DNA of 64,000 nucleotides, taken from NCBI GenBank assembly GCA_029251375.1, contig JAQXDL010000032.1:1-64000 (forward strand), given 5' to 3'. The DNA comes from Pseudomonadales bacterium. Lineage in GTDB: Bacteria; Pseudomonadota; Gammaproteobacteria; Pseudomonadales; Azotimanducaceae. Shown here piece after piece: positions 53,867 through 63,472 of the stretch. The position numbers and the translations under genes are program-made. Position 1 is the stretch's first letter. Each line of letters opens with the position of its first letter. A model generated the notes under the pieces. The model saw only the letters and a program-made list of their open reading frames with translations. It searched no databases and was not told the origin of the DNA.

Positions 53867-55014
53867 GGCTTTTCTGCTGCCCGAGCTTGAGCAGCTGTTA
53901 TACGCTCTACCACATGTACTAAGAGCCCCTGCTGAAGTTTAAAGGCGCCTAGTGCGGCGACCAAGTCACCTTGTGCAAGCCCCTGCGTGATGATGACTTG
54001 ATCGCCTTCGGCACGGGTAACGGTGACAGGTTGCCTTACCGCGCGGTAGGATGCTGCCGAGTCCGAATCTGTTTCGTCTAATTCTAACAAGTAGACAAAG
54101 GCGCCGAAGCTGCTTCTCCGTACCGCCGTGGCGGGTAGCCGAAAAACACCGTTGATGACGCCGGTCTGAACGGCAACATCGACGACCGCGCCGGGGGACA
54201 AGCTATCAGCGGTGTTGTCTAACAAGGCCCTATAGCCGCGTGTTCTTGAAGCCGCATTAATTGCTGGCTCGGCGGAAATAATTTGTGCGTTAAGGTCAGT
54301 TTTCATGCCCGTGCCGGAGATGCGAACTAATGTGCCAATACCGATATCGGCTTTATCCTGTGGCAGATCAAAGTCGAGCCAGAGTTTGGCTTCATTTCCG
54401 GTTAGGCCGGTTATGAGTGTGTTAGCAGCAATATATTGACCAACTTCCAGGGTGTGCAGGTTGGTTGTCGCAGCGAAAGTTGCATTCAATTGTTTTTTGT
54501 CGATGCGTGCCGCCAGAGCAGCTAAGTTAGCTTGCAATACGGCCTTATCTGCTGCGGCACTATCGTAATCTTCCGGGCTCGCCATTTTACCACCGCGTAA
54601 TTCGCTAATGCGCTGTAATCGTAAATCTGCGAGTTTCAGTTGCGCTCGCGTAGCATCAAGCTGCGCAATCTCCTCGCGACTATCTAAGCTAAGCAGGTTC
54701 TGGTCCGGTTCGACCTTGTCGCCGCCAACAAATCCAATCTTAGTTATCCGACCTTCAACCTCGTTTCTCAGTTCTACATAGCGGGTTGCGCGAACTTCAC
54801 CAATGGTGCGGTAGACCTGATTCCAGCTGGTCGGCGTAGCGATCACTGCTGTGACTGAGGCGGAACGTTCGGGAAAGGACGCCGCAAAGGCGATAGACTT
54901 TTGAATCTGTTGGTATTTCAAACCGGCAAGAACGGCGATTAGCACAAAACAGGCTAGTAAAAGCAGCCCCCATCGTTTAACAGAACGAAAGGGCGATGGC
55001 GAAATGTCAGTCAT
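53863..55014 (-). CDS. RND efflux periplasmic adaptor (MexA/MdtA-like)
   Basis: A 383-residue membrane-fusion protein, N-terminally anchored (WGLLLLACFVLIAVLAGL). It has a barrel-sandwich lipoyl-like half motif (GEVRATRYVELRNEVEGRI), coiled-coil hairpin (LDATRAQLKLADLRLQRISEL) and the second half (NLHTLEVGQYIAANTLI). It pairs with the HAE1-type pump downstream. The long upstream gap with the divergent tamA gene is likely its promoter region. No regulator gene is adjacent. Confidence 0.92.
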   Translation of the reverse strand: MTDISPSPFRSVKRWGLLLLACFVLIAVLAGLKYQQIQKSIAFAASFPERSASVTAVIATPTSWNQVYRTIGEVRATRYVELRNEVEGRITKIGFVGGDKVEPDQNLLSLDSREEIAQLDATRAQLKLADLRLQRISELRGGKMASPEDYDSAAADKAVLQANLAALAARIDKKQLNATFAATTNLHTLEVGQYIAANTLITGLTGNEAKLWLDFDLPQDKADIGIGTLVRISGTGMKTDLNAQIISAEPAINAASRTRGYRALLDNTADSLSPGAVVDVAVQTGVINGVFRLPATAVRRSSFGAFVYLLELDETDSDSAASYRAVRQPVTVTRAEGDQVIITQGLAQGDLVAALGAFKLQQGLLVHVVERITAAQARAAEKP

Positions 55015-55495
55015 AGTGAGTGAACCAATTTATCGAGTCTTGACGATTTACGGCGCTATCCATCGGATTAGGTTGGCGTAGCTTGTTTTAGCGGCCGATA
55101 TGCGGCCAGTGTGAGATTATATATAGTTCAATAGCAACATGATAATTGCCAGTGATGGAATATATTGCAGTGCAAACCTGCATAAATAGACACACCGATA
55201 ACGAGCGCAGCGCATAAATGTTTATTTGTATCAGCCAAAATAGGCTGAGCGTCTGAAATTGGGGAATCGGCCTTAATATAGCTCTGGGAGCGGCTTCAAA
55301 GCGACTAAAGATCTCCTTTCTGCGGATTGTTTTGCTGCAGAGGCTACGACACGACAAGCCGTTTTCCTATTTCGAATTTCTAGTTTCTAGTTGATAAGAC
55401 GTTGATAGGCTGCTTTCGCTCTGTCCAATCGGTTAAACTGTCAGGTAGCAAAGGGGCGATGAACCAAGCCCTGATATAACGCGGAGACATCAAAC
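55015..55495. promoter_or_regulatory. Divergent intergenic region between the RND adaptor and tamA
   Basis: About 480 bases without a credible gene. AT-rich blocks (55110-55150, 55190-55230) may hold promoters for either side. A frame at 55088-55357 on the minus strand lacks a ribosome site and is judged spurious. Confidence 0.35.
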
Positions 55496-57205
55496 ATTTC
55501 TACGGTTGTTCGACAACTTGGCTTGCTTTTGCTTGTCGCCATTGCGCTGCTGGCAACTGTTGCGAGCGCCGAGCCTGTAAAAGTCTACGTGGAAGGTGCA
55601 CCGCAAGGGTTGGCTGCTAACATTAGCGCGAGTCTTGCCGGCATTACTAAATCAGATTTGTCGAACGGCCACTATCAGGTGCGAATCAGTCAGATGGTCG
55701 ACGAGGCCGCTCAGGCATTGGGCTACTACCACAGCAGCCATCAATTACAATCTAGTAAAGACCGATTAACGGTCATTGTGCAAGCGGGCGATCAACTACA
55801 TTGGACTGTGCCAGAGCTGGGGTTGGTGGGTGATGGAGCTGAAGATTCCGCGATTTTAGCGTTTCTCGAACAGCATCCGTTTTTGCCATCGGCGCCGCTG
55901 AACCATGATGTATACGAGAACTATAAAGATAAACTGATAAGTGTTGTGCAGCGACAGGGTTACCCCAGGGTTGAGATGACGCGGCAAGTGTTGCTTGTGG
56001 ATCCAGACGCCGGCACCGCGCAGGCTAAGTTGACGATTGATACGGGTGTTCGTTTCCGTTTGGCAGGGGTCGAGTTTGTTGGCACTCGTATTGATCCCGA
56101 TGTGATTACCAAAATGCTCAATATGGATGTGGGTAGTTGGTATCAGCCAGCAATGGTTCGTGACTTACAGTACCAACTTTTGGATACCGGTTACTTTGTC
56201 ACGGCCGACGTGCGTGTTATTAGCGACAATGATAGTCGCACGATGCGACTTAAGGCGTATCTGCAGGACGAGCCAAAAGATCGCTTTACCGTTGGCCTAG
56301 GTGTCGCAACAGACACGGGTGTGCAGGCGGTATTCAATTGGGACAAGCCTATCGTAAATGAGCGTGGTCATGGATTATCTTTAAGTTCTAAACTGTCAAA
56401 GCCCGTGCAAAACATCAGCACACGCTACACCATTCCTTGGGATCACCCCCGCGAAGAGTTTCTAGAATGGCTTGTTGCCTGGCAACGCAAGGACAATGAA
56501 GACACTCTTAGTAGCCTCGCAAAAACCGGTTTCATCTGGCAACAGGACCGACGCGAGGTCAAGCGTTCGCTCGGCATTAACCTTGAGCATGAAGTCTATG
56601 AGCAAGGTAGTGAGCCGGAGATAAGCACAATGTACATATTACCTCTGGCGACGTGGAGTCGATCATCCCTACCTGCTGAAGAGGGAAATGGCTACCGTTA
56701 TGGGGTGAATTTGATGGCGAGCGCAGAGGCGTTGGGCTCCGATACGGATTTTCTGCGCGGCTCTGTGCACGGCTCTTATCTGTGGCGCTTTGCGAAACGC
56801 CACTCGTTTATTGGTAAAGCTGAGATCGGTAAAATTTTTGCCAATGAGCTAAATCAAGTGCCAGCCTCGAAACGCTTTTTCGCAGGCGGCCAAGATAGCA
56901 TCCGCGGTTTTTCCTTTGAAAGTATTTCGCCCCGTGATTCGCAGGGTGCTATCACGGGTGCAGATAAGCTGATAACAACAACGCTCGAGTACCAATACGA
57001 TATTTGGCCCAATTGGGCGATAGTCGGGTTTGTTGACAATGGTAAGGCATATGTTGATGACAGTGAGCCTTTTCGAACCGGTGCCGGTCTAGGCGTGCGT
57101 TGGAAAACACCTGTGGGTGCGGTAGGAATAGATATCGGGGTGCCCGTCAATGATGACGAATATGACGGTTTTCAGCTGCACTTTTATCTCGGGCCGCTGA
57201 TATGA
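55496..57205 (+). CDS. tamA: TamA, outer membrane Omp85-family translocation/assembly protein
   Basis: About 569 residues: signal peptide (RQLGLLLLVAIALLATVASA), three POTRA-like domains (about 30-270) and a C-terminal 16-strand barrel with the Omp85 motif FFAGGQDSIRGF. TamA with TamB moves lipids/autotransporters across the envelope. The start is a problem: no ATG or GTG precedes the signal peptide. An ATT at 55496 has GGAG nine bases upstream and supplies a positively charged n-region; the next option, a TTG at 55523, has no ribosome site and lacks the Arg. I prefer ATT, a rare start codon. The stop overlaps tamB (ATGA). Confidence 0.88.
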   Translation: MSTVVRQLGLLLLVAIALLATVASAEPVKVYVEGAPQGLAANISASLAGITKSDLSNGHYQVRISQMVDEAAQALGYYHSSHQLQSSKDRLTVIVQAGDQLHWTVPELGLVGDGAEDSAILAFLEQHPFLPSAPLNHDVYENYKDKLISVVQRQGYPRVEMTRQVLLVDPDAGTAQAKLTIDTGVRFRLAGVEFVGTRIDPDVITKMLNMDVGSWYQPAMVRDLQYQLLDTGYFVTADVRVISDNDSRTMRLKAYLQDEPKDRFTVGLGVATDTGVQAVFNWDKPIVNERGHGLSLSSKLSKPVQNISTRYTIPWDHPREEFLEWLVAWQRKDNEDTLSSLAKTGFIWQQDRREVKRSLGINLEHEVYEQGSEPEISTMYILPLATWSRSSLPAEEGNGYRYGVNLMASAEALGSDTDFLRGSVHGSYLWRFAKRHSFIGKAEIGKIFANELNQVPASKRFFAGGQDSIRGFSFESISPRDSQGAITGADKLITTTLEYQYDIWPNWAIVGFVDNGKAYVDDSEPFRTGAGLGVRWKTPVGAVGIDIGVPVNDDEYDGFQLHFYLGPLI

Positions 57206-60200
57206 ACACGAACGCAAAAGCGGATCCTGTGAAGAAGGGGCGTCAAAAATCCTTGTTAAGGCGACTGCTGGCGGCAATGATTATTTTTGTTTTCTTGCTT
57301 GTGCTAATAGTGGTGAGTAGTGCCTGGTGGTTGGGTACCAGTGAGCAGGGTAGCCGCTGGTTGGCTTATTTCGCGGTAGATTTGGTGCCAGATCTGCAGC
57401 TTGAGATTGATTCAGGTAGCCTGGCAGAGGGATTCAAACTGCGCCACGTTGCGTGGCAGACCGCTGACTTGTCGGTGCAGGCTTTCGATGTAAAGTTGGC
57501 GTGGAGCCCCTCTTGCTTGTTGGCGTCCCGACTATGTTTGGCTGAGTTAAAGATGGAACGACTTGATATTGTGAGTCGTGCGAAACCTAGCACCGGTCCG
57601 ATTGAATTGCCCGAGTTTGTCAGTCCGCTGTTTTTGACTGTGACGGCATTGGAAATTGACCAATTGACTGTTTCAGGTGTGGCTGGCGAGCCATGGGTGT
57701 TTGAAAGGGTTGAAAGTCGTAATGTTGCTTTGCGAAGAGAGAGGTTGTCAGCTAAGCGATTGCATTTACAACTGTTGGAGCAGCAGATGACGATCGCGGG
57801 GGAATTACGCTTCGTTGATGATTACCCCCTATCTTTAACGGTCGCAGCAACGGTGTCGGCGTTGCAGCAGCCCCTGAATGCCAAATTGTCAGGCACGGTT
57901 CGACAACTGCAGTTCGAGCTGGCAGAAATTGAAGCATTACCATTACGTTTAATCGGTACATTGTCACCACTAGAGCCAGAGTTTCGGGTACAAGCCCAAT
58001 TGGTTGCACAGCAGTCTTTTGATTGGCCTGTGGATGACACGACCTTGGCAATCAAGTCGTTGGATGCGGTTATGAGTGGTGATATGGCGTCACTGACATT
58101 GGCGGTGACGGGTGTCGTGTCGGAACCCTCGTTGGGTGATGTGCCTTTGGTAGCGAAGGCACGTTGGCGAGATGGACATATCTGGTTAGATAAAGGTGAG
58201 TTACAAATACAGCAATTTCCATTGCAAGTCGCCGGGGAGATAGTTTGGGCTCAGGACCTGTTGCCGTATTTACAGGACGTTAGAATCTCCCATGATGCAA
58301 GTTTGTTGTCTTTGCAGGGTAGTTTAGCGGATGGCGGCATAGATTGGTCATTAGTAGCACCAGCGCTATCTGACTATCTACCATTATCTGGGCACGCGAG
58401 TGCGCAGGGTAAATTGAAACAAGCGGGTAGTGGCTATGCCGTTACTATTAACGCGCAGGCACAAGAATTGATTGTTGATAAAAATGTCAGCGATGTTTTA
58501 AGTGACGTTGCCGGGGCGGCATTGCGACTGCAGTGTCGGTTGCAATTGGACATGGCTGACCAACCGATGCAGTTATTCTGCGCTAGCGGTTCAGCAACCT
58601 TGCCGGCGACGAATTGGGCGCCAGCATCTGAGTGGGCATTACAACAGCTCCCAAGCCATCTGCTGCAGTTTCAGCAAGGTGAATTGTCGTTGTCACCTGT
58701 CTGCTTACAGGAACAGACAAGCGCTGATTTGCAGCTTTGTCTGACTGACACATTTGTTTTTTCAGCAAACGATTACTCTGAGCTGCGCTTTGATTTGGGC
58801 AATATACCACTAGCATGGTTTGACCGTTACATAGGCAGTAAAGCTAGCCTGACCGGTGACGCAGATATTCAGGTTCAAGTGACACGCAGTGATGCAGTAT
58901 CGCAGGGCGCGAGTGTCGTCGATGCACTCGAGATCGACTGGCAAGCGCGCATTGCGGCATATGGTCTCTTGCAAGGTCGGATTGATTTGCCAATGCACGC
59001 GATGACGGTGCGTGGCGCTGCAATCGATCTGGCGCCTTTGCGGCAGCTTTATCCTGATCTAGGCCAATTGTCTGGCAGTCTTGATGTTGATCTTAGTGCC
59101 AGCATAAAAGCTGGCAGTCCTTGGGTCACAGGCGCGGCAAGTGTTCACGGTGGTAAGTTAGGTATTATTGGTCAGGCGGGTTTGCTGGCCAGTTCGTTGC
59201 TGCAATTAGAGTTGCTGGGGCAGCAGGCCAAACTGCAGGGGCAAGTCGCTGTTGAGGGTGGGCCTGCGCAACTCACCGGCTCGATTGATTGGCGCTCGGC
59301 GGACTGGCAAGCGCAGTTACATTTATTGGCGGATAGTTTGAGCATCGCACCTTTGCCGGGTGTTTCGTTGCAGCTGGTGCCGGATCTCACGCTTTCTGCT
59401 TCGCCTCAACGAACCCACCTACAGGGTGACGTTTTCATACCCAGCGGCGTCATTGATTTATCACACTTAACGGGAAGCCCTGAAGTCGTGAGCGTCTCAT
59501 TGGATACACAAATAGTCGGTGAGCGGCCGCAGGACGATGCCAGCGTACAGTTTTCGTCAGCGGTGACCGTGCACTTAGGGGACGCTGTTCGTTTTAGGGG
59601 TTACGGACTAGTTGGACGCTTGTTTGGTTCAGGGGCGTTAGAAAAACCCGCTGACGGTAACCTGCTCGCAAGAGGTAGTGTGGGGGTTGTTGATGGCCGC
59701 TGGCGTGCATACGGACAGGACTTGTTGGTAGAAGATGGACGATTGGAGTTCAACGGTCCTCTGGATGAGCCTTATCTTCGCTTGCGTGCCGAGCGTCGCC
59801 AAACGAGGGCTGGCGACACCGTTGGCGTGTTAGTTGATGGCCCGCTGGCTGATCCGCGCATACAGCTGTTTAGTTCCGAGGCTATGTCAGAGCAGGAACG
59901 TATGCACTACTTGATTACGGGTCGGCGTATGGACGAAACAACGATTTCGACAGATGGCGCGGCGGCGCAGGCTGCTGTTGCGATGGGTTTAGCATCCGCC
60001 AACCAGCAGCTCGGTAAAACAGCGGAGCAGTTTGGTATTCAAGGCTTCGAATTGGGTACGGAGATGGGCGAACGCGGACAAGAGGCGCAGGTGAGTGGGT
60101 ACTTTGGCGCCAACCTATATCTTAAATATAGTTACAGTATGTTTGAACCAGGTACCGCTTTCAGCGCACGTTATCGGTTGACCGACCGCTTGCATATAGA

Positions 60201-60258
60201 GGGATATCAAAGTACCAACAGTGCGTTGAATTTGTTGTGGTATATCCGTCGTCGTTAG
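57202..60258 (+). CDS. tamB: TamB, inner-membrane-anchored translocation and assembly protein
   Basis: A 1018-residue protein (family usual 1000-1300) with an N-terminal anchor (LLAAMIIFVFLLVLIVVSSA) and a long beta-rich body. The conserved DUF490/TamB C-terminal domain starts near residue 800 (RGSVGVVDGRWRAYGQDLLV) and includes RLRAERRQTRAGDTVGV and GVLVDGPLADPRIQLFSSEA. It forms a hydrophobic groove across the periplasm for lipid transfer and partners with TamA at the outer membrane. Its ATG overlaps the tamA stop, the canonical arrangement. Followed by short GTTCGTTA repeats. Confidence 0.93.
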   Translation: MNTNAKADPVKKGRQKSLLRRLLAAMIIFVFLLVLIVVSSAWWLGTSEQGSRWLAYFAVDLVPDLQLEIDSGSLAEGFKLRHVAWQTADLSVQAFDVKLAWSPSCLLASRLCLAELKMERLDIVSRAKPSTGPIELPEFVSPLFLTVTALEIDQLTVSGVAGEPWVFERVESRNVALRRERLSAKRLHLQLLEQQMTIAGELRFVDDYPLSLTVAATVSALQQPLNAKLSGTVRQLQFELAEIEALPLRLIGTLSPLEPEFRVQAQLVAQQSFDWPVDDTTLAIKSLDAVMSGDMASLTLAVTGVVSEPSLGDVPLVAKARWRDGHIWLDKGELQIQQFPLQVAGEIVWAQDLLPYLQDVRISHDASLLSLQGSLADGGIDWSLVAPALSDYLPLSGHASAQGKLKQAGSGYAVTINAQAQELIVDKNVSDVLSDVAGAALRLQCRLQLDMADQPMQLFCASGSATLPATNWAPASEWALQQLPSHLLQFQQGELSLSPVCLQEQTSADLQLCLTDTFVFSANDYSELRFDLGNIPLAWFDRYIGSKASLTGDADIQVQVTRSDAVSQGASVVDALEIDWQARIAAYGLLQGRIDLPMHAMTVRGAAIDLAPLRQLYPDLGQLSGSLDVDLSASIKAGSPWVTGAASVHGGKLGIIGQAGLLASSLLQLELLGQQAKLQGQVAVEGGPAQLTGSIDWRSADWQAQLHLLADSLSIAPLPGVSLQLVPDLTLSASPQRTHLQGDVFIPSGVIDLSHLTGSPEVVSVSLDTQIVGERPQDDASVQFSSAVTVHLGDAVRFRGYGLVGRLFGSGALEKPADGNLLARGSVGVVDGRWRAYGQDLLVEDGRLEFNGPLDEPYLRLRAERRQTRAGDTVGVLVDGPLADPRIQLFSSEAMSEQERMHYLITGRRMDETTISTDGAAAQAAVAMGLASANQQLGKTAEQFGIQGFELGTEMGERGQEAQVSGYFGANLYLKYSYSMFEPGTAFSARYRLTDRLHIEGYQSTNSALNLLWYIRRR

Positions 60259-60274
60259 AGCGACAGCATTGTGA

Positions 60275-60326
60275 GTTCGTTAGTTCGTTAGTTAGTTCGT
60301 TAGTTCGTTAGATCATTAGATCATCG
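60275..60326. repeat. Short GTTCGTTA tandem repeats downstream of tamB
   Basis: Two GTTCGTTA units (60275-60290), a partial GTTA, two more units (60295-60310), then diverged GATCATTA and GATCATCG. In the gap before the convergent SdiA-regulated-type gene. No function evident. Confidence 0.7.
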
Positions 60327-60349
60327 ATTTTGGGTGTGACGTTAATACT

Positions 60350-61174
60350 CTAAATATCTTCTATTGAGTTGTAGATGCTCAGTTGCCCACGTTTCTTACC
60401 TTCACCAGCAAGATAGATTCTACCGCTGGCAGAAACCGCGATGCCTTCCATTTTTCGATGCTGCCGCTTTGCAGGTCGGTGCTGGCTCAGCAGTTTTCCT
60501 TTGTGGTCGACGATGAGAATACGTCGTTCCCTTGCGGAGGTTAAATAAATTTTACTTTCCGTTACTTCGATGCCTGAAGTCTGAAATTTTTCAAGTCTAA
60601 GATCCGCTAAGGACATAGTTAAGTATTTAACCAGTGTCGACGTCTTGGGGTTGAACCTGAAGACGATAATGTATTGATGGTCTGATTGTTGATAGTTTGT
60701 CTTGCAGCTGAAATAAAGCTGCTCAGCAAAACTTGATAAGCCTTCGACTTCACAAACCTCGGCTAAGCCAGTTTTCAAGGTGACGCTCGTCGCAATTTTG
60801 TTGTCATAATTTAGGCCATCCGCAATCCAATGCAGTACGCCTTTGCTCGTCGTTAGGTAAAAGTCTTGGTTAATAATTGCGATGGCTTCGAAATCGTCCC
60901 TTAAAGCGGGGCTACCGATTTTTAGCACTTTCTTGACCTTCCCTGTCTTGGGGTCAAAGCGGTAGATGATGCCCTTTTCATCATTGTGGGTGAAAAGGTG
61001 TCCTTCTTGACTGAGCGCAAGACCCGAAGCCTCTCTGAGTTTTTTTGGCAACTCGAAATGTTGCGCTTGCTTTGCCGGGGGGCCAGATTCACCGTGTGCA
61101 CTTGCAACATTGCAGGTTGCGATTAACGCAGCAAGCAGCCCAAGAAAGATCCGGCGGAAATGTAGATATTGCAT
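60350..61174 (-). CDS. SdiA-regulated (YjiK-type) exported beta-propeller protein
   Basis: A 274-residue protein with a signal peptide (RIFLGLLAALIATCNVASA) and a repeated beta-strand pattern of the SdiA-regulated family: REASGLALSQEGHLFTHND, GSPALRDDFEAIAIINQDFY, HRKMEGIAVSASGRIYLAGE. The family forms a propeller-like domain; in enterics a member is controlled by the quorum regulator SdiA, but the molecular function is unknown. The ATG at 61172-61174 gives the signal peptide. Convergent with tamB; divergent from the MipA-like gene. Confidence 0.8.
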   Translation of the reverse strand: MQYLHFRRIFLGLLAALIATCNVASAHGESGPPAKQAQHFELPKKLREASGLALSQEGHLFTHNDEKGIIYRFDPKTGKVKKVLKIGSPALRDDFEAIAIINQDFYLTTSKGVLHWIADGLNYDNKIATSVTLKTGLAEVCEVEGLSSFAEQLYFSCKTNYQQSDHQYIIVFRFNPKTSTLVKYLTMSLADLRLEKFQTSGIEVTESKIYLTSARERRILIVDHKGKLLSQHRPAKRQHRKMEGIAVSASGRIYLAGEGKKRGQLSIYNSIEDI

Positions 61175-61344
61175 AGTGAGGTTGTTTTGCAGCAGGATTT
61201 TTCACAGTATCGTATATAATGCGAACTGTCGAAATGTTTGCACGTCGGCAGTCTTTTGACGAGCGGTGGACATGGGTTCGCTTTGTCATTCTTCACTAGG
61301 ATAGAAAATTGCAGCGGTTAGCGAAACACACGGTAAAGCAACCT

Positions 61345-61392
61345 AGCTCAGGATATAGCTCAGGATATAGCTCAGGATATAGTTCAGGACAC
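61345..61392. repeat. 12-bp tandem repeats upstream of the MipA-like gene
   Basis: AGCTCAGGATAT three times exactly (61345-61380), then a diverged copy AGTTCAGGACAC (61381-61392). They lie 43 bases before the preferred GTG start. If translation began further upstream they would encode a GYSS repeat. Confidence 0.85.
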
Positions 61393-61434
61393 AGTTCGGC
61401 GCTTGCAGATGATCAGCTATACGGTCACGGTCGG

Positions 61435-62859
61435 GTGAAATACCAGCTTCGTCACCTTGGCTTGTTACTAATAGCGCTTATGGTACTAGCGGGTCACTCT
61501 TCTGGAGCATTGGCTACAGGGCAGGTAACCGAAATACAACTCGATAACGTGGCCAAAGGGACAGTCGCTCTCGGCTTTGGTCAACGCTTTGGTCAGAGCC
61601 CTTATACTGGTATTGATAACGTCTCCAGTCACGAGAATGAAAATGCGACTGACCTCGTGCCAATCTATTACTACGAAGGTAAATATCTGTTTTCCCACGG
61701 CACTTCGATGGGCTTACATTTGTGGGATTCGGAAAGATTCAGTGTTGACCTGTTAGGACGATACCGTTTCGATCGCATCGAAGACTCCGATGATCCTTTC
61801 TTTGAAGGTATTAACGAACGGCGCCAGTCCATTGATGCTGGCCTGTCTTTTGAATGGCGCAACAGCTGGGGCGAATTATCAGGGTCAGTGCTACACGATG
61901 CGCTTGATCGTCACGGTGGTACAGAAGCCGAATTGAGCTATCGCTATCCCTGGCGTATTAATCGTTGGCTGATTGCGCCTGTCATTTCCTTTGTCCACCA
62001 AGACAGTACGCTGACTAACTATTACTATGGTGTGTCAACTGATTAGGCCCGGCCCGGCAGACCCGCTTATAAATCCGATAGCGCCAGTTTTGTTCGGTTA
62101 GGGTTAGGTACAACCTATCAATTGAATAAGCGTTTTCGTATTTTTGCTAATGTTGCTATAGAGAACGTTGATGACACGGTGCAGGACAGCCCGTTAGTTG
62201 ATGAAGATCTGCTTGCCTCGGCCTACGTTGGTATTGGCTACAATTTTGGTAACGTGCTAAACGATAGTGATTTTAAGGGCGATAAGTCCCGATTTGGTGA
62301 GTGGTCTTGGCGGCTTAATTATGGCTATACGGCTGAGAGGACCTTTCTAAAACTTCACAACGGGGAAGCCAAAAAGCATGAAGATATCGATACGAACTTG
62401 GCCGGCTTAACCGTCGGTAAGCTGCTGCGCGATGGTCGAAAAGTTGACATGTGGGGTAAGTTTTCTTTTAACCGGCGGCTGGAAAATGATCTGCAGGATG
62501 ATTTCTGGGAATACAATGCCTATGTCATGGCGATGGGCACGGGTTATTCACCTTGGTCTGACCGCGAACTTTTTCGTTGGGGTTTTGGCTTTGGTTTTTC
62601 CTATGCGGACAAAATTCCCGCTGTGGGGATTTTTAAGCAAGATGGTGACCCTGCGGCGCACTTTCTAAATTATATGGAAGCGCAGGTTGACGTGCCGCTG
62701 CGTAACTTCTTCAGTCAACCCGCGTTGAGAAACTGTTATGCAGGTCTAACGTTGGTGCATCGATCTGGTATCTTTGCGACGTCGGACATTTTGGGTAATG
62801 TTTCAGGTGGGTCAGATGTTTTGTCGATGCATATTGAGTGCAAGCGGGGAGTCAAATGA
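61435..62859 (+). pseudogene. MipA/OmpV-like outer membrane protein gene with a second barrel domain, interrupted by one in-frame TAG
   Basis: One frame runs from GTG 61435 (signal peptide LRHLGLLLIALMVLAGHSSG) to TGA 62857-62859, broken only by TAG at 62044-62046. Upstream of the stop it ends NYYYGVSTD; downstream it continues ARPGRPAYKSDSASFVRLG, exactly as in MipA/OmpV proteins where a Glu (GAG) normally follows. MipA homology ends near LLASAYVGIGYNFGN. A further 180 or so residues form another strand-rich domain with VHRSGIFATSD near the end, reminiscent of acyloxyacyl-hydrolase-like barrels. No other damage is visible, so decay is recent, or the stop is read through. ATGA overlap with the next gene. 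Confidence 0.72.
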
Positions 62860-63410
62860 AGTCTCTTGTATCCATATAAATCATGTCTTGTCTGTTTCTA
62901 ACTGCATGTACTAGTCAGCCGATGGGTGACGATTCACTCAACAGTGCGACCTATGAAGGCGCACAGAACGCCGCCAAACATTTTCAATCTGACGAACATC
63001 TTAAGCGCTACTTTGATGAAGCGGTGGCCTATGCCATGTTCCCTAGGGTTTATCGTGCAGGTGCTGGGTACGGTCTTGCCTATGGTGGCGGTTGGTTATT
63101 TCAGTCCGATGGCTCACCACTGGGTAAAACAACCGTATGGCAATTTAGTGCCGGCCCCCATATGGGCGCGCAATATTATGAGCAAATCCTGCTCTTTAGA
63201 ACCCAGCGGTCACTTGAATTATTTCAGGCAGGTACACTTGAGTTCGCGGGGCAGATGAATGCCACCGTGCTGACGATGGGTGTGTCAAAGACGCCGTCTT
63301 ATAATAAAGATGTTGCTGTTTTTACCAATATTGGCGGTGGTCTAATGCTTGAAGGCAGTATCGGTGGACACAGGTACAGTTACAAAGCGTTGCAAACAAA
63401 CGCGGATTAG
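62856..63410 (+). pseudogene. SYLF/YSC84-type lipoprotein gene with an in-frame TAA in the signal peptide
   Basis: The natural start is the ATG at 62856, overlapping the upstream TGA (ATGA). It reads MKSLVSI, a TAA (62877-62879), then IMSCLFLTACTSQP, an otherwise perfect lipoprotein signal with lipobox LTAC. The SYLF domain follows: AYAMFPRVYRAGAGYGLAYG, then GAQYYEQILLFRTQRSLELF and VAVFTNIGGGLMLEGSIGG. Translation could restart at the ATG at 62883, but this would leave a signal sequence with no basic n-region, so export would be poor. It is placed in operon with the interrupted MipA-like gene and converges with the phosphatase gene. Confidence 0.65.
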
Positions 63411-63472
63411 TGATTACTGAATTATAATATCGCCTTGGTACTCTGTCGTAATCGCTTGCCGGCAGTGTATGC

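Noticed and set aside
55088-55357. Minus-strand 89-codon frame upstream of the RND adaptor
   Set aside because: No ribosome site, unusual composition and AT-rich promoter-like context.
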